Shown one piece after another: positions 21,671 to 33,364 of a DNA stretch of 64,000 nucleotides; positions within the stretch are counted from its first letter, which is position 1; every line of letters begins with the position of its first letter. Origin of the DNA: Telopea speciosissima (Eukaryota; Streptophyta; Magnoliopsida; Proteales; Proteaceae); assembly GCF_018873765.1 (NCBI RefSeq), contig NC_057919.1, positions 59,681,484 to 59,745,483 of the forward strand, given 5' to 3'. A program made the translations under genes and the position numbers. The notes under the pieces are model-generated. The model searched no databases. It saw only the letters and a program-made list of their open reading frames with translations, and was not told the origin of the DNA.

Positions 21671-22161
21671 TAGGGGGTGCAAGTTTGGGCCTGATAGCCA
21701 AGCCTGCCCTGAACCCAAATAGGGTTTGGATTGAGATATTCTAGCCCTAGAGGACGGGTCAGGGGTAGGAATTTCTAGATTTGAGTCCGGCCCAGGTCAG
21801 GCCAGGGTTGAGGCATTGGAATGAGCCCGACTCAACCCAACCCAACCCAACCCTATCTTCTTCTTCATGTTCTTTCTTCTTTTTTGTCTTTTCCTTCTTC
21901 TTCTTCCTCGTCCTTTTCCTCTTCCTCTTCCTCCTCTTCTTCTTCTTCCCAGCTTGGCCAGCTCATGCATCTCCTTTCCACACCCCCCCCCCAATGGTTA
22001 GAACCAATCAGGGTCAACCCGGCTCAACTTTAAGGGCAGATCAAGGTTGGATTTTTGTAGCCCTAAGTTAGGGTCGGGTCAGGCCTGGGTCCAACTAAGG
22101 GAACTTAGGATTGGAATAGGATTTTAAAAGGCATAGCCTAACCGGACCTGTTGCAACCCTA
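21671..22161. mobile_element. hAT-like non-autonomous element (491 bp)
   Basis: The ends are inverted and of hAT type: TAGGGGGTGCAAG at left, complement TAGGGTTGCAACAGG at right. The interior is rich in GGGCC/GGTCAGG and contains a (TTCTTCC)n pyrimidine tract near 21860-21955. The 8-bp flanks do not match, so the TSD is lost or the borders are off by a few bases. Confidence 0.5.
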
Positions 22162-23979
22162 GTTTCAGTTAATTCCGTCCAACTAATTCAATCTTCGATT
22201 TTGAATCTAAAATCCTTAGTTGGATGTTTTGCATTTCTTATAGAAATTTTCTTTATTTATTATTTTATTATTTTTTTTAAAAATATTTAATTATTCTGGG
22301 GTGTAGGATACCCTATTGACTCAAGAGAATCCCTACCCATTAATCTATCACCTAAACCTGGGAACCGCGTGCTCATCAGTTGATGTCACGACTCACAACT
22401 CTCAATAATAAATGGTGTTCTTGTAGAAACCAAACTTTATTTTATAAATGCCAGTTTTCATTGGTGAAAAATATATAATTATAATTTTTTTTTTATTGTG
22501 GCAATGTGCATAGACTATAAAATATTTCATTCTTTTCATAGTTCTTGAATTTATTTTTTCCTTTAATCTTCCACCAAAAGCATGGAAATGGATCTTTTCT
22601 CAAGTAGAGAAAGAGAGAGATGGGAAGGTGAAGGGACGGTTGCCACTAAAATAAAGAAGAGAAATGTGATTTTAAAAAATTTTAATTATTTAAATAATTA
22701 GATTTATTTTTCTTTAATTATTGTGTTTCAAAATTAGATGATCTTCTAAATTATGATTAGGGAAAATTATTATTGTCATGTGGCTCTTGCTCTAGATATA
22801 GGAGTGTGCGAAATTACAGGCTCACACCCTTGAAATTGAAAATCCCATTCATGTTGATGATTCTGCGTTTGTTCTCATTGGTCCTACGTTGGTGCAAGGT
22901 CTACCCGATCGGGTAGTGTTCTTTTTCCGTTAGGATTATTATATACTTTACATGTATATTGCGAAGCACATAGTACCTTAAAAATTATACAACAACAAAA
23001 AATTCTTTAGTATCGGAATTTAAGAGAATTTTTTCAATATGAATATTATTATAATAATTAATAAAGTATTAAAATATCTTAATATTAATTTGTAGTTCAA
23101 GGCGATTAGAGGTAGTTATGTACTATGAAAGCGAGCAAGTACAATGTACACGAAAACTATGTTTTTATTATTAAATTTGAATTAAAAATATCATTCTAAG
23201 AATTGATGGTATATTACAAAATGTTAAAATAATTACTTTTTTTTGGTAAAAATTTAAAATAATTATTTGCAAGTAAATATTATGGTTTTTGATACACTAC
23301 TAAAGTATGAAAGGTACTGATTGTTACAGACCATCACCTTGTTTAATATTTGTCATTAGAATGTTAATTAATTATAATAGAAAATATATGATGTTTACAT
23401 TGCGGGAATGTAAAGAATTAATTAGGTCAAAACAACTATTTGATAGAGTATACATCACTTAATACTCTTAATCTCCACCCAAATTTTTTTTTTTAATGAC
23501 CTGCTTGTCAAGTTTATGTGGGGTTCTATATTGATTTCATAACGGCCAAGTATTAAACTTAGGAAAAAGATTCTCTAAGCAATCAGGGCAAAGTACACTC
23601 AGTGATTTAAAAATCGGATCAGATCAACCAAGGCTGGTCTTGATTTCGATTTGTCCACCGATCTGGATCAAGCCAATCCCAATTGAATTTGTAGTCCCTA
23701 ACATATAAAGGCTGATTATAACGCTTTTCAAGTTGGGAGTGATCCTGATCCCCATTCCGGGATTTTAAATCTTAGGTACATTAGCATCGCCGTGTTTATC
23801 TTTCTTCTTTTTACACGAAAGAATATTATTGCCCTTCAATATACGATACCATTTTATCGCACATCATTGGTATGTTCCCCTATGTTGTTTTCTTAGATTA
23901 GTCCTCTCATTAAACCTTTGGCCTAACATGTTGTTTCCATTGGGTAAACACCCGAAGATGCTAAAAAACATTTTCAATG
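22162..23979. other. AT-rich intergenic DNA
   Basis: No gene recognised. It holds the second copy of the dispersed repeat described at 15290-15440 (here 22780-22915). The rest is AT-rich and featureless to the eye. Confidence 0.45.
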
Positions 23980-23988
23980 CCTTAACAC

Positions 23989-24163
23989 CAATTGAGATCC
24001 TCTATTTCCACCTACCCGTACTGTCGTGTACGCCCCAGACACAGCAGGGTGGTGAAAATACTGCCTTACCCCTACTCGAGCGCGGGTAAGACGGTATTTT
24101 CTGCTTTGCTGTGTGTAGGGCGCACGGCAGTACCATGCAGGTGGAAGTAGAGGATACAGATCC
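23989..24163. mobile_element. Foldback MITE, Mutator-like (175 bp)
   Basis: Long inverted arms: GATCCTCTATTTCCACCTAC at left against the complement of GCAGGTGGAAGTAGAGGATA at right, continuing almost to the centre (ACTGCCTTACCCCTACTCG / CGGGTAAGACGGTATTTTC). Flanks CCTTAACAC (23980-23988) and CCTTAACAA (24164-24172) are a 9-bp TSD with one mismatch, the Mutator-type length. Confidence 0.75.
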
Positions 24164-24287
24164 CCTTAACAATGCCACGTTCCAACTTCCAACAACTGTT
24201 GAGAGTAGCTGGGCATAGTGCTGCTTGTGGTAGCAGTGACCATTGGCATGTCTCGTATTCAAGAGCCCCCCCTTAGTTGCCTATGGA

Positions 24288-24313
24288 CCCTCCCTCCCTC
24301 CCTCCCTCCCTCT
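24288..24313. repeat. (CCCT)n microsatellite
   Basis: About six CCCT units, pyrimidine only. Confidence 0.9.
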
Positions 24314-24498
24314 AGTTGGCCTATAGATAAAATAGATAAAAAAAATTGGCACATGGGAAAATGCAATTTCTAATAATTATTATATAAATTTAGGGGAAGT
24401 GATTCCTATGGAGAAACGTGGTCTCTGCGCACATTGGGGTCAATGAGAGTGTGCAGAAGTATTAACAGGACGTCATTTCACATTGTTGGTTTTTCAAA

Positions 24499-24963
24499 TC
24501 AAGCACTTACTGCTACACTAAAAGCAATTGGTAGTAATAAGGGCACAAATCTATTTCCTTATACAGGACAGGTGGTTAGTCCCAGAGTCACGAGGAGATG
24601 CTGACCTTTTATACCCAACAATCCCCTCTCAGTGTTTGCTGAGTGACTCAAACCTGCGAGTCTTTTGGATCAAACACTTATCAATGCACCAAAACCAATT
24701 TGTAATAGTGAGGGTACAACTTCATTTCCTTGTGCAAAGTGAATTGTTAGTCCCAGCGTCATGAAGAGACGCTAATCTTCTAGATCCAACAATCCCCCCT
24801 CAGCATTTGTTGAGTGACTTGAACTTGCGAATCTTTCAAATCAAATACTTATCATTGCACTAAAACAAATTGGTAATAGTGAGGGTACAACTTTATTTCC
24901 TTATGTAGGGTGAGTTGTTAGCCCCAGAGTCACAAAGAGACGCTGACCTTCTAGACCCAACAT
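24499..24963. repeat. ~170-bp tandem repeat, 2.7 copies
   Basis: Units begin near 24499, 24669 and 24840 with ATCAARYACTTAYY. Each carries GTARTARKRAGGGYACAA, a TTTCCTT block, AGTTGTTAG-CCC, GAGACGCTGA-CTTCTAGA-CCAACA and (units 1 and 2) a CCCTCAGTGTTTGCTGAGTGA hairpin-like block. The third unit is cut after CCCAACATGC. Divergence between units is about 15 percent by eye. Confidence 0.85.
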
Positions 24964-25074
24964 GCTTTAGAGCGATCATTTTGCCTCCCCATATATTTGG
25001 GTACATGCATCACGCTCCCCCATAGAAATCATTTTCCCATAAATTTATGGTGACCGGTGAGAATGTGCACTAAG

Positions 25075-25250
25075 TAATTACAAATTTAAATCATCTCCAA
25101 TTCCCTAAAAGTACAGTGCGGTTCAGTTCAAAACTGGGTCAATCAAGCTCAGCATTGTTGGATTTAACATTTTCCACGTGTCGAGCTCTCAGCCCGAAAT
25201 GCACTGCACTCACTTTTAGGGAATTGGAGAGGATTTTGATCCGTAATTTA
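25075..25250. mobile_element. Foldback MITE (~176 bp)
   Basis: Inverted arms share CATCTCCAATTCCCTAAAAG at left and CTTTTAGGGAATTGGAGAGG at right, extended by ACAGTGC / GCACTGC inward and TAATTAC / GTAATTTA outward. No clear TSD was found. Confidence 0.65.
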
Positions 25251-25302
25251 CCACATGGAAATTACTTTGGTTTGTGTAAAATCTGTTTCCTTGATTGATA
25301 TA

Positions 25303-25464
25303 GGGCAAGAGAACGCCACCCAGTCAGTGTAGCGCACCGCCACCCTTGTGCCTGGACACAGGAGCACGTGTAATTCTAGGGGATGCAGTGGTCATTATGT
25401 GCGCCCCTGTGTCTAGCGCAGGGTGCGGCTTGTGCTACGTTGATCGGGTGGCTTTCTTTCTCCC
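25303..25464. mobile_element. Mutator-like MITE with perfect 9-bp TSD (162 bp)
   Basis: Flanked by ATTGATATA on both sides (25294-25302 and 25465-25473). Ends GGGCAAGAGAACGCCACCC and, inverted, GGGAGAAAGAAAGCCACCC. The interior is a further inverted repeat (CTTGTGCCTGGACACAGG / CCCTGTGTCTAGCGCAGG). Confidence 0.85.
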
Positions 25465-25541
25465 ATTGATATATTAGTCCATTAATAAATAAATGGGACA
25501 GAGGGATAGGTATGTTAGTCGTATACCGTATGCTAGCACCC

Positions 25542-25571
25542 TATGTCTCTCTCTCTCTCTCTCTCTCTCTT
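25542..25571. repeat. (CT)n microsatellite
   Basis: About 14 CT units. Confidence 0.92.
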
Positions 25572-25853
25572 TCACCCTTTGAAAAGACTTCTTTACCCCT
25601 CAAAAGGAGGAAGAGAGAGATAGACACATAGGTTGCTAGCATAGCCACAACGTTTTCCCTAAATGGTGAGAGGACTTTAAAGATAATTAATGGAAAGGGC
25701 ATTATGGTCATTTTGAGGTCAAAGTCAAATTGTTGATGACATGTCATCTACATTGGATTCGGCAGGAGAGTGGTCCTAAAAAAGATAGGTAGCTTTGAAG
25801 TCATAGGCCGTGGGCCGTTGGTTGGGGGCCCACAGGGGGTGGGAGCTTTATAG

Positions 25854-27126
25854 TCTTTTTTTGGTTGAAAGAAGCTTTATTGGAAGAAAGGGCAAGTTAC
25901 AGCCGAGACATCCTAGTAACATAAATCTAGGAGCCAAGGATTGGAATTTAGCCAAATTGTCCTACGTGCAGAGGATAAGGCCTTCCTAGCTAGGAAATCG
26001 GCAACACCGTTCCTATCCCTAGAAACATGATTAAAGGCAATAGATGTAAACTGACTCGCTAAGCATCGAATATCATGGATGAAACTGCCAATAGATAGAG
26101 GGGCAGGATCATCACCGTTGATATAAGAGATCAGGGCGGCGCAATCAGATTCCACCATAATATGACTCACTCCAGCTTCCACTGCCACTAAGAGGCCTGC
26201 TCGAACAGCCATGGATTTGCCCATCAGAATATTACTCATAGTTACTGGATCTGATATGGCCAGAATGCTGTGTCCCAGATCATTCCTGATGATGAAGCCT
26301 ATTCCACCGTTGGACTCTCCTCTAGGTAAGGCTGCATCAGTGTTGAGCTTCACTTGACCGTGTGGAGGAGGAATCCACTGCCTCTGATCAGTGGACGGCG
26401 ACTCGACCAAGGACTGTGATGTGCAGATAAGACTTTGAGACAGCTTCCCAAACTCCTCGCAGGCCATCTGTGCATGATTAATTACTTCCTCAGGGGTCCA
26501 ACTTTTACGCTTGAAGATACGATCATTCCTAATGATCCATAAAGACCAACACATGAACGCAAACAAACTCAAGGTCTCCCTCCCCTCTTTCTTGCTTGCA
26601 AAGTTCAGCCGCTCCCAACTTTGAAGCACCCCTGCTAGCTTAATCTCTTCATTCGTAGGAATGATGAAGTTCAAATTACTTCCAAACCAAGAGGCTTTAG
26701 CAAAGTTGCAATTGAAGAGAATATGATCGGTGGATTCTAAAGCAGAACCGCAGGCAGAGCAGCTAGGATCTATAGGAACTTGCCTCTTAGCAAGCCCTTC
26801 CCCTGAAGCGATGCCGTGGGCACAACAGTGCCAGAGAAACGCTTTGATTTGGGGGGGGGGGGCATGCAGTTCCAAATACGTTTCCATTCTGACGGGGTGA
26901 TGTCCTCCCACTCGTTCCTTCTAGAAGATGAAGGTTGTAGTGACATGAGATGATCCCTCTGATTCGCTTGGACATGATAGGCTGACTTCACAGAAAAAAC
27001 CCCATTCATAGATCCTCCCCAAATCAGAATCTCTTCCCTCGGTGTTAAGCTTAAGGGAATTTTCAAAATCGCTGCAATGTCGAATGCTTGAAAAACCTGG
27101 TTAAGTATATCCACCTTCCAAGTACA
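25854..27126 (-). mobile_element. 5'-truncated L1-type LINE with 12-bp TSD
   Basis: The insert is bounded by perfect GGAGCTTTATAG repeats (25842-25853 and 27127-27138). Its 3' end on the - strand shows AATAAAG followed by a short A-run, as expected for target-primed reverse transcription. It carries only the 3' end of the LINE ORF2, so it was 5'-truncated on insertion. Confidence 0.92.
25913..27114 (-). pseudogene. LINE ORF2 C-terminus: zf-RVT plus RNase H, frameshifted
   Basis: On the - strand the first part (PLSLTPREEILIWGGSMNGV ... VKSAYHV) lies in one frame to about 26860. It then shifts at a C10 tract into the frame that encodes QIKAFLWHCC, the zinc-ribbon C-x2-C ... H-x3-F-x-C (PSCSACGSALESTDHILFNC), LFAFMCWSLWIIRNDRIFK and an RNase H domain (KLNTDAALPRG, IMVESDCAALISYI, FNHVSRDRNGVADFLARKA). 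Two catalytic Asp (N-T-D, E-S-D) and the late D are kept, but the Glu usually found before L-A-V-R-A-G appears as Lys (G-K-S-M-A-V-R-A-G). Together with the frameshift and truncation it is a dead copy. Confidence 0.88.
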
Positions 27127-27138
27127 GGAGCTTTATAG

Positions 27139-28299
27139 GGAATTGGTGGCTTAGAGATGAGGAAGGGAAGGGGGTAGTGGGTCCTTCTAGAGGAATTTTG
27201 GAGGGGTAGTTTGTTTATGTGGCCACCACAGCACCGTGCACTGACTGCGGAATGCTGCACATGACAACGATTCCCTGTACATCCGTCACCAACAACAACA
27301 CACCACGCAAAAGGTAGGCGCAACACTATATCACTACGTATCTGTACTATCATGTCTCACGTCACCTGCCAGGCAAGGTGGGCACTTGGGCTTTTGGTTT
27401 GGTTTTGTTGGCCTCTGTTGTGCCGCCGAATGTGCATCATCCCTCCGTCGATACTGTAGAGGATTTTAATACGTTGTGGAGCCCTAAACCCTATGCCTTT
27501 CAATTAAAGTTTTGAGGGATTTTAAAAAAAAAAAAAAAAAAAAACTTAGGGATAAAGAAATTGGAATATTCTGGTTTGGGTCATTTGAATCGATGAATCC
27601 ATTTACGGAATCTATGGTTACGACAGAGTATGATTGATTCTGTGTCTATTTCTAAAATACAATTGGGGAAGTGTTCTCTTGTTATTGGTGAAACCTGATC
27701 TTAGTACAGAAAGTGTTGTGATGATTCTTCACACGTTGGAATGACAAAAAAATGCATACTTCCGCGCCTTTGGTGTTGATCCCTATAGAGCTCATCGAGA
27801 ATTTCGATTGATATATATTTCGATCTATTTCGGTTCAGATTCGATCTATTACAGAGGCAGTTTTGTACCTTCAAATCTCCTAGTCCAACCTAAGAACTTG
27901 GCCTTCTACCAAACTCCTGCTCCTCATGTGTTAGATTGTGGCAATCTCCTAACAGAAGTTAAGTGCCACATTCCTTGTTTGTTTTTTTATTCTGAGGAAA
28001 AGGTACAAGTCATGGGTCATGACCCAACATTTGAGGGTTGGAACAAAAGAATAAAGGGAAGCTCTCCTAATTAGGCAAGGGAAAGAGTGGCATAGATTTT
28101 TTTGCTGGGTTGTTTTATGGTTTAATAATGGTACTTTTTCATGTCCTAAAGTCTAACTCATATCTTGTACTTCAATGAAGAGGGAACTTTCCCACTACTT
28201 TCCTAGCTTACATTAGAGTGATAATAATTTGTTTGGCTTTTTATCATTTAGATTAGCCCACCACTAAACCACTAACCCAATACCTCAACCATTACTACT

Positions 28300-28341
<42 letters not shown>

Positions 28342-28656
28342 GTCCCTTCCCATTCTTTTTGGACATTACAAATGACAAATTATATTATAAACTATTTCAT
28401 TATTTAGTTTAATTATATATAATGATTAAAGTTTTCACGGAGCCCTGTGGGAGGGTGGAGGAAGCACCACTAAGAGGAGATCTTTTTCCCTATATATAAT
28501 GATGAAATGATTAAGTAATACTATTCTTAGTTAAACTAAACATTAGTGAGAATATATAAAAGAAAAATCTTAACTGCAACGATGCCGCAAACCTTTGGAA
28601 ACTCTCAATTTGTTAATATATCTATATTAAAAATAAAGAGACAAACAATAGCAATG
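27139..28656. other. Intergenic DNA, nothing recognised
   Basis: No gene or bordered element recognised. A poly(A) tract of about 21 lies near 27523 and a (CT)n microsatellite of about 19 units at 28302-28339. Short words from the GATCCTCTGCAG-type foldback family appear near 27450-27470. Confidence 0.45.
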
Positions 28657-28886
28657 GATCTCCCCTTAGAAGAAAAATAAAAGGAAAAGGAGAGAAAATG
28701 AATTTTTTTTTCTAACTATTACCAATAATGAAAGTGTAGTCAACTCAAAAATGTATTGAAAATAACAATTAGAATGATTTCACTTTTCAACCAATTATTT
28801 TAATGTAAATAAAAATAATAAGGCTCATGAGTTAGTAATATATTTAAAAAAATTAGTTTATTATATTTATAAATATTTTAAGTTAA

Positions 28887-29024
28887 GGCCAAATGTTCTT
28901 TGTGTCGAGGGCGCAGGCTACACCCTGACACATGGGGGTGAGCGAAATGATCACCTTGCCCCCCTAAGTGGCAAGCCCATGTGTTTAGGCGCAGGTTGCG
29001 CTGCGGCACAGAAAACATCAGCCC
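28887..29024. mobile_element. Mutator-like MITE with 9-bp TSD (138 bp); empty site in copy B
   Basis: Flanked by TTAAGTTAA (28878-28886) and TTAAGTCAA (29025-29033). Ends GGCCAAATGTTCTTTGTG and, inverted, GGGCTGATGTTTTCTGTG. In duplicate B the site reads CAAGTTAATTACACAATCAT with no insert, which directly demonstrates the insertion and its TSD. Confidence 0.88.
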
Positions 29025-29898
29025 TTAAGTCAATTACACAATCATGATTTTTAAAATTCTTTTTCCTTGTGATAATAGCCTAAAGTAACAATCTATACTC
29101 AAAAACTTTCCCTCTCCTCTTTACCTTTACCAGAAATGATATTACACAGTTGTCATAAAGATTTGGACTTGTCAGGTAGCAAGATTCGTAGATGTTCTAT
29201 ATGAAAATGAAACATGAAATGAGTTCCTCTTTTTTCTTTAGATATCAAATTTGTTTTTGTCCATAATATAATAATCTGTGCCAACATGGTTTAAATCTTC
29301 CGCGGATAAAATTATTATAAAGAATGATTAATGTTCCACTAAGATCATATATAGTTTGAAGTGTACGTTGGTAAAAAATAGGCAAATTAGGCCAATGTCA
29401 GGATCACATTTACACAAAATAATAATGTTTTAAGTCTTCTTCTTCTTCTTCTTCCTTTTCTCTTTCCATATTTTGATAACAAAATATCAAGAAAAACTGA
29501 AACTTAATCACATTGAGATAAAAGGAAAATGAAACAATGAGAGATTGGTGCCTTATGGTGGACATGTGAGATCAAATCCATATAGCTTTCAGTTTTATTA
29601 TTTGAGAAAGGTGAGCTCAACCTTCTTGGTTTGTCATGTGAGAAAGAAATGACAACGCCAAACTTTATGTTACCTCTTTTTTGTTTGGGTGCTAAGCTTT
29701 TAATGCAACTTGATTATTCTTTTTTCGGTTCTTATCTCAATCATAAAAAAATATTCTTTTTGAGTGGTAATAACTTGATTTAAGTTGTTACTAGGTATGT
29801 ACAAATTGCAAACCACAACTGTGGCAAGGAAGAGCCATGACCCAATATGGGAAACCTTCATTTTTCTCATGAGTCACATAGCCAAAGTGGAAAAACAA

Positions 29899-29901
<3 letters not shown>

Positions 29902-29930
<29 letters not shown>
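29902..29930. repeat. (TA)n microsatellite
   Basis: About 15 TA units inside duplicate A, at the place where duplicate B holds a MITE. Confidence 0.92.
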
Positions 29931-29934
<4 letters not shown>

Positions 29935-30733
29935 ACATAGGTAACATAGGTAGTTAAGGCGTCAATCTATTTAAAGTTCATAATTAAGAATTACATTGTA
30001 AAAACTTAATCTTTTGTCTTATATGCATTACATAGAATGATGACATCTCATTGTAATCAATTTTTTAAGGTAAAATAAAAAACAAACTCGAAAGACCCAT
30101 ATTGAAAATTTCACTTTCAAGTCTTACAGGAAGAGTTTAGTGTTGACGATGACACATGTATAGGATGTCGACTCCAGATTCCATCCAGTTGTTGAAAAGC
30201 TAGTAGCTAAGTTGCTCTCAACTCGTGAGAGAGTTTCTTTCATGGCAAAAGTTTAGTAAAGGTCAGCTTTTGCTCCCACTAAAAAAAGCTTAGTAAGAGA
30301 AACTCTCACTCTTCAATACATGTGGCTAATCTCTAGAAGCTTGACTTGTCCTTTTATGCTTTAATGAAATAATTAAGTGGATGATGGACAATTTATATAC
30401 TCAACTCAACTGTCCTGTTCACCCACGGTTTTTGGTTTCTTGTAGCAAATTGAAGAGAGTTACGTACACAAATTGTCATTTTATTGGTCCACCAAAGCTT
30501 CAATCGATTGCAAATAAAAGAAAAGGGAGAGAAGTAAAATTAGTTTAAAAAAAGATAAAAAAAATTGTAATCATGATTGTATAACTACCTTAATATTTTA
30601 CTAAAATGATAATCATATTTTTCAAATGGAATCTTTATTTTTCTTCTTAAGAGCAAAGAACTTGACTGTAAAATGAAGTAAATTTAATAATCAGATTAAA
30701 ATATTTTGAAATCATGATTTGATAGTTGAATCA

Positions 30734-32636
30734 TTGGATACATCTTAGAAGAAAAATAAAAGGGAAAAAGAACGAAAAGGAAGTTTTTCTAACTATTACC
30801 AACTCAAAAAATGTATTGAAAATAACAATTAGAATGATTTCACTTTTCAACAAATTATTTAAATTTAAATAAAATAGTAAGCTCATGAGTTAGGAATATA
30901 TTTGAAAAAAAATTAATTTATTATATTTATAAATATTTCAAGTTAATTACACAATCATGATTTCTTATTATTATTATTTTTTTGTTAAAATAATTTTACT
31001 ACCCTTTATTAATTTTTTTTACACTTGTGAGAAGCGTTTAGAATAATAATCTATACTCAAAAACTTTCCCCCTCCTATTTACCCCCACCAGAAACGATGT
31101 TACATAGTTGTCACAATTTTATGCCTATCTGATGGTTAAAGTAGCAACCCTGTACATAACTTTGGCCATAAGATTTGGACTAATCAAAATTCTTGGATGT
31201 TCTATATGCATGTAACATGAAATGAGCTCCTTTGTTCTCTAGATATCAAATTTGTTTCCGTTCAATTTGTGACACAACATGGTTTAAATCTTCTAAGGAC
31301 AAAATTTTTCTAAAGAATGATTAAGGTTTCACTAATAGCCATATATGATTTGAAGTGGTGGTACAAAAAAAATAAATTAGGCTCAAGTCAGGATCACATT
31401 TACACAAAATAATAAGGTGTTTTAAGCTTTCTTCCTTTTCTCTTTCAATCTTTAGATATAGAAAAATCTCAAGAAAAAATTGGAACCTACACCAAATTGA
31501 GTTAAAAGGAAAATGAAACAATGAGAGATTGGTGCCTTGTAGTGGATATATGAAATCGGATATACATAGCTTTCAGTTTTAGATGAAGTGAATCTTGTTT
31601 GTTTGTCATGTTAGAATGACAATGACAAAGCCAAATTTTATAGTACCTGTTTTTTTGGGTGCTATGCTTTTTATGCATCTTGATCATTCTTTTTTGGGGT
31701 TCTATCCAAAAAAAAATAAAATATTAATTCATTTAGATTGGTAATAATTTGATTTAAGTTGTGATTAGGTAAGTATAAACTGCAAACCATAAAGGTGGCA
31801 ATGAAAAGCCATTACCTAACATGAAAAACGTTCTCAATAGTCATAGCTAAATTGTAAAATCAAAATACATATATACCGTAAGGGTTGATGTTCTTTGTGC
31901 CGCAGCGCAGCCTGTGCCCATACACATAGATCTGTCATTCAGGGGGGTAGGGTGTTCATTTTGCCCACCCCCATGTGTCTGGGAGCAGTCTGTGCCTCCG
32001 GCACAGAAAACATTCTCTCATATTGCAAATAGGTAACATAAGTAGCAAAGATGTCAACTTATTTGAAAATCGTAAAAATTATATTGCAATAATTTTTTTT
32101 TGTCTTATGTGTATCGCATAGGATGATGACATCTCATTGTAATCATTTTGTAAAGTAAAATAAAAAATAAACTCGAAAGGTTCATATTGAAAGATTTCAC
32201 TTTCAAATCTTAATGGAGGGAGTTGAGCGTTGACAATAACACGTGAATAGGATGTCGGCCTAGATTCCATACAATTTGTTAGAAGTTAATTGCTAAGTTG
32301 CTTTTGACTCGTGAGAGTGTTTCTTTCATGACAAAAGCTTAGTAAATATCAATTTTCACCCCAAAAAAAAACAGAAAAAAACTAAGGAAAAGAAACCCTC
32401 ACTCTCTAATTCATGTGGCCAATCACTAAGAAGCTTGACTTGTCCTTTTATGCTTTAATAAGATAAGTTGATTATTGGCAATTTGTATACTCAACCCAAC
32501 TCAATTCAACTCTGCTGTTCACCCACGGCTTAAGGTTTGTTTTAACAACTCGAGAACAAGTACGTACACAAATTGTCGTTTTATTAGTCCCACCAAGGCT
32601 CCACGATTACAAATAAAAGAAAAGGAAGAGAATAAC
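30734..32636. repeat. ~1.9-kb tandem segmental duplication, copy B
   Basis: Direct repeat of 28657-30540, separated from it by about 190 bp. It lacks the copy A MITE but holds its own MITE at 31882-32019. The interior has no recognised gene. Confidence 0.88.
31882..32019. mobile_element. Mutator-like MITE (138 bp); absent from copy A
   Basis: Ends GGGTTGATGTTCTTTGTGCC and, inverted, GAGAGAATGTTTTCTGTGCC. Flanks ATACCGTAA (31873-31881) and ATATTGCAA (32020-32028) are a worn 9-bp TSD (6 of 9). Copy A has ATATTGTAC without an insert at the same place. Same family as the elements at 28887 and 33229. Confidence 0.8.
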
Positions 32637-33228
32637 GGTGACCTTAGATTTGTGTGTGAATCCTTTGTTATGGTTGAACTTTCCCGTCAATTTAAGAGAA
32701 AACAAGTATAAAACAAGTATATAGTTTCATAAATAGGCACAACATGTATGGGGTCTTTCCTTCTGTTTTTTTAACTATCCACAGCTACTTTCTGAAGTTT
32801 GTCGATTTTCTGAATAGATTTTCACATATAATTTAAAATTGAACAAGAATAAATGATGATATGGAAAATATGTCTGACAAATTTGAATGCAAATCAAATA
32901 TTGTCACTCAGTAGATATGACTCATAAAGTGCCGAAACCTAGTGTGCACCCTCCTCTTTTCTATGAACAAAGGTTGTTAATTCATGCATCCTTTTTAATG
33001 AGTTTGGCTCAGGTCTTCGTACGAGGATGGTCCTTGGGAACTAAGCACCACCCATGTGGTATCGTTTCAATATAAATTATCATTCTTATTCTCTCTTTTC
33101 TCCCATACATTTTCATTATATTCGCGTCATTCTTCTTAAGGTATGTATGATTGGCAGGGAAAAAAAACATAGAAGTGAAACTTAGTATTCATTTTTCTTT
33201 TCTATTCAATTTTTGTTAATAAAAAATA

Positions 33229-33364
33229 GGGGCACTGTTCTCTGTGTTGCAGCGCAGGCTGCGCCTAGACACATGGGGGTAGGCATAATGACCACCCTAC
33301 CCCCTGAGTGGTAGATCCATGTGCCTGGGCGCAGCTTGCATTGCGGCACAAAGAACATTCTCCC
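33229..33364. mobile_element. Mutator-like MITE with perfect 9-bp TSD (136 bp)
   Basis: Flanked by TAAAAAATA on both sides (33220-33228 and 33365-33373). Ends GGGGCACTGTTCTCTGTG and, inverted, GGGAGAATGTTCTTTGTG, with a shared GCAGCGCAGGCTGCGCC inner arm. Third member of the family seen at 28887 and 31882. Confidence 0.9.

Larger units (their letters stand above)
28657..30540. repeat. ~1.9-kb tandem segmental duplication, copy A
   Basis: Collinear with copy B (30734-32636) along its whole length: for example TAGAAGAAAAATAAAAGG, ATGTATTGAAAATAACAATT, AATGATTTCACTTTTCAAC, CATGAGTTAG, GAGAGATTGGTGCCTT, CTTGACTTGTCCTTTTATGC and TACGTACACAAATTGTC recur in the same order. It differs by many substitutions and indels. 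Copy A carries a MITE at 28887-29024 and a (TA)n tract near 29902-29930. No coding domain was recognised in either copy. Confidence 0.88.

Noticed and set aside
28657-32636. Interpretation of the 1.9-kb direct repeats as LTRs of one element
   Set aside because: The spacer is only ~190 bp, and no TG/CA ends, primer site or TSD were found; a tandem duplication fits better.
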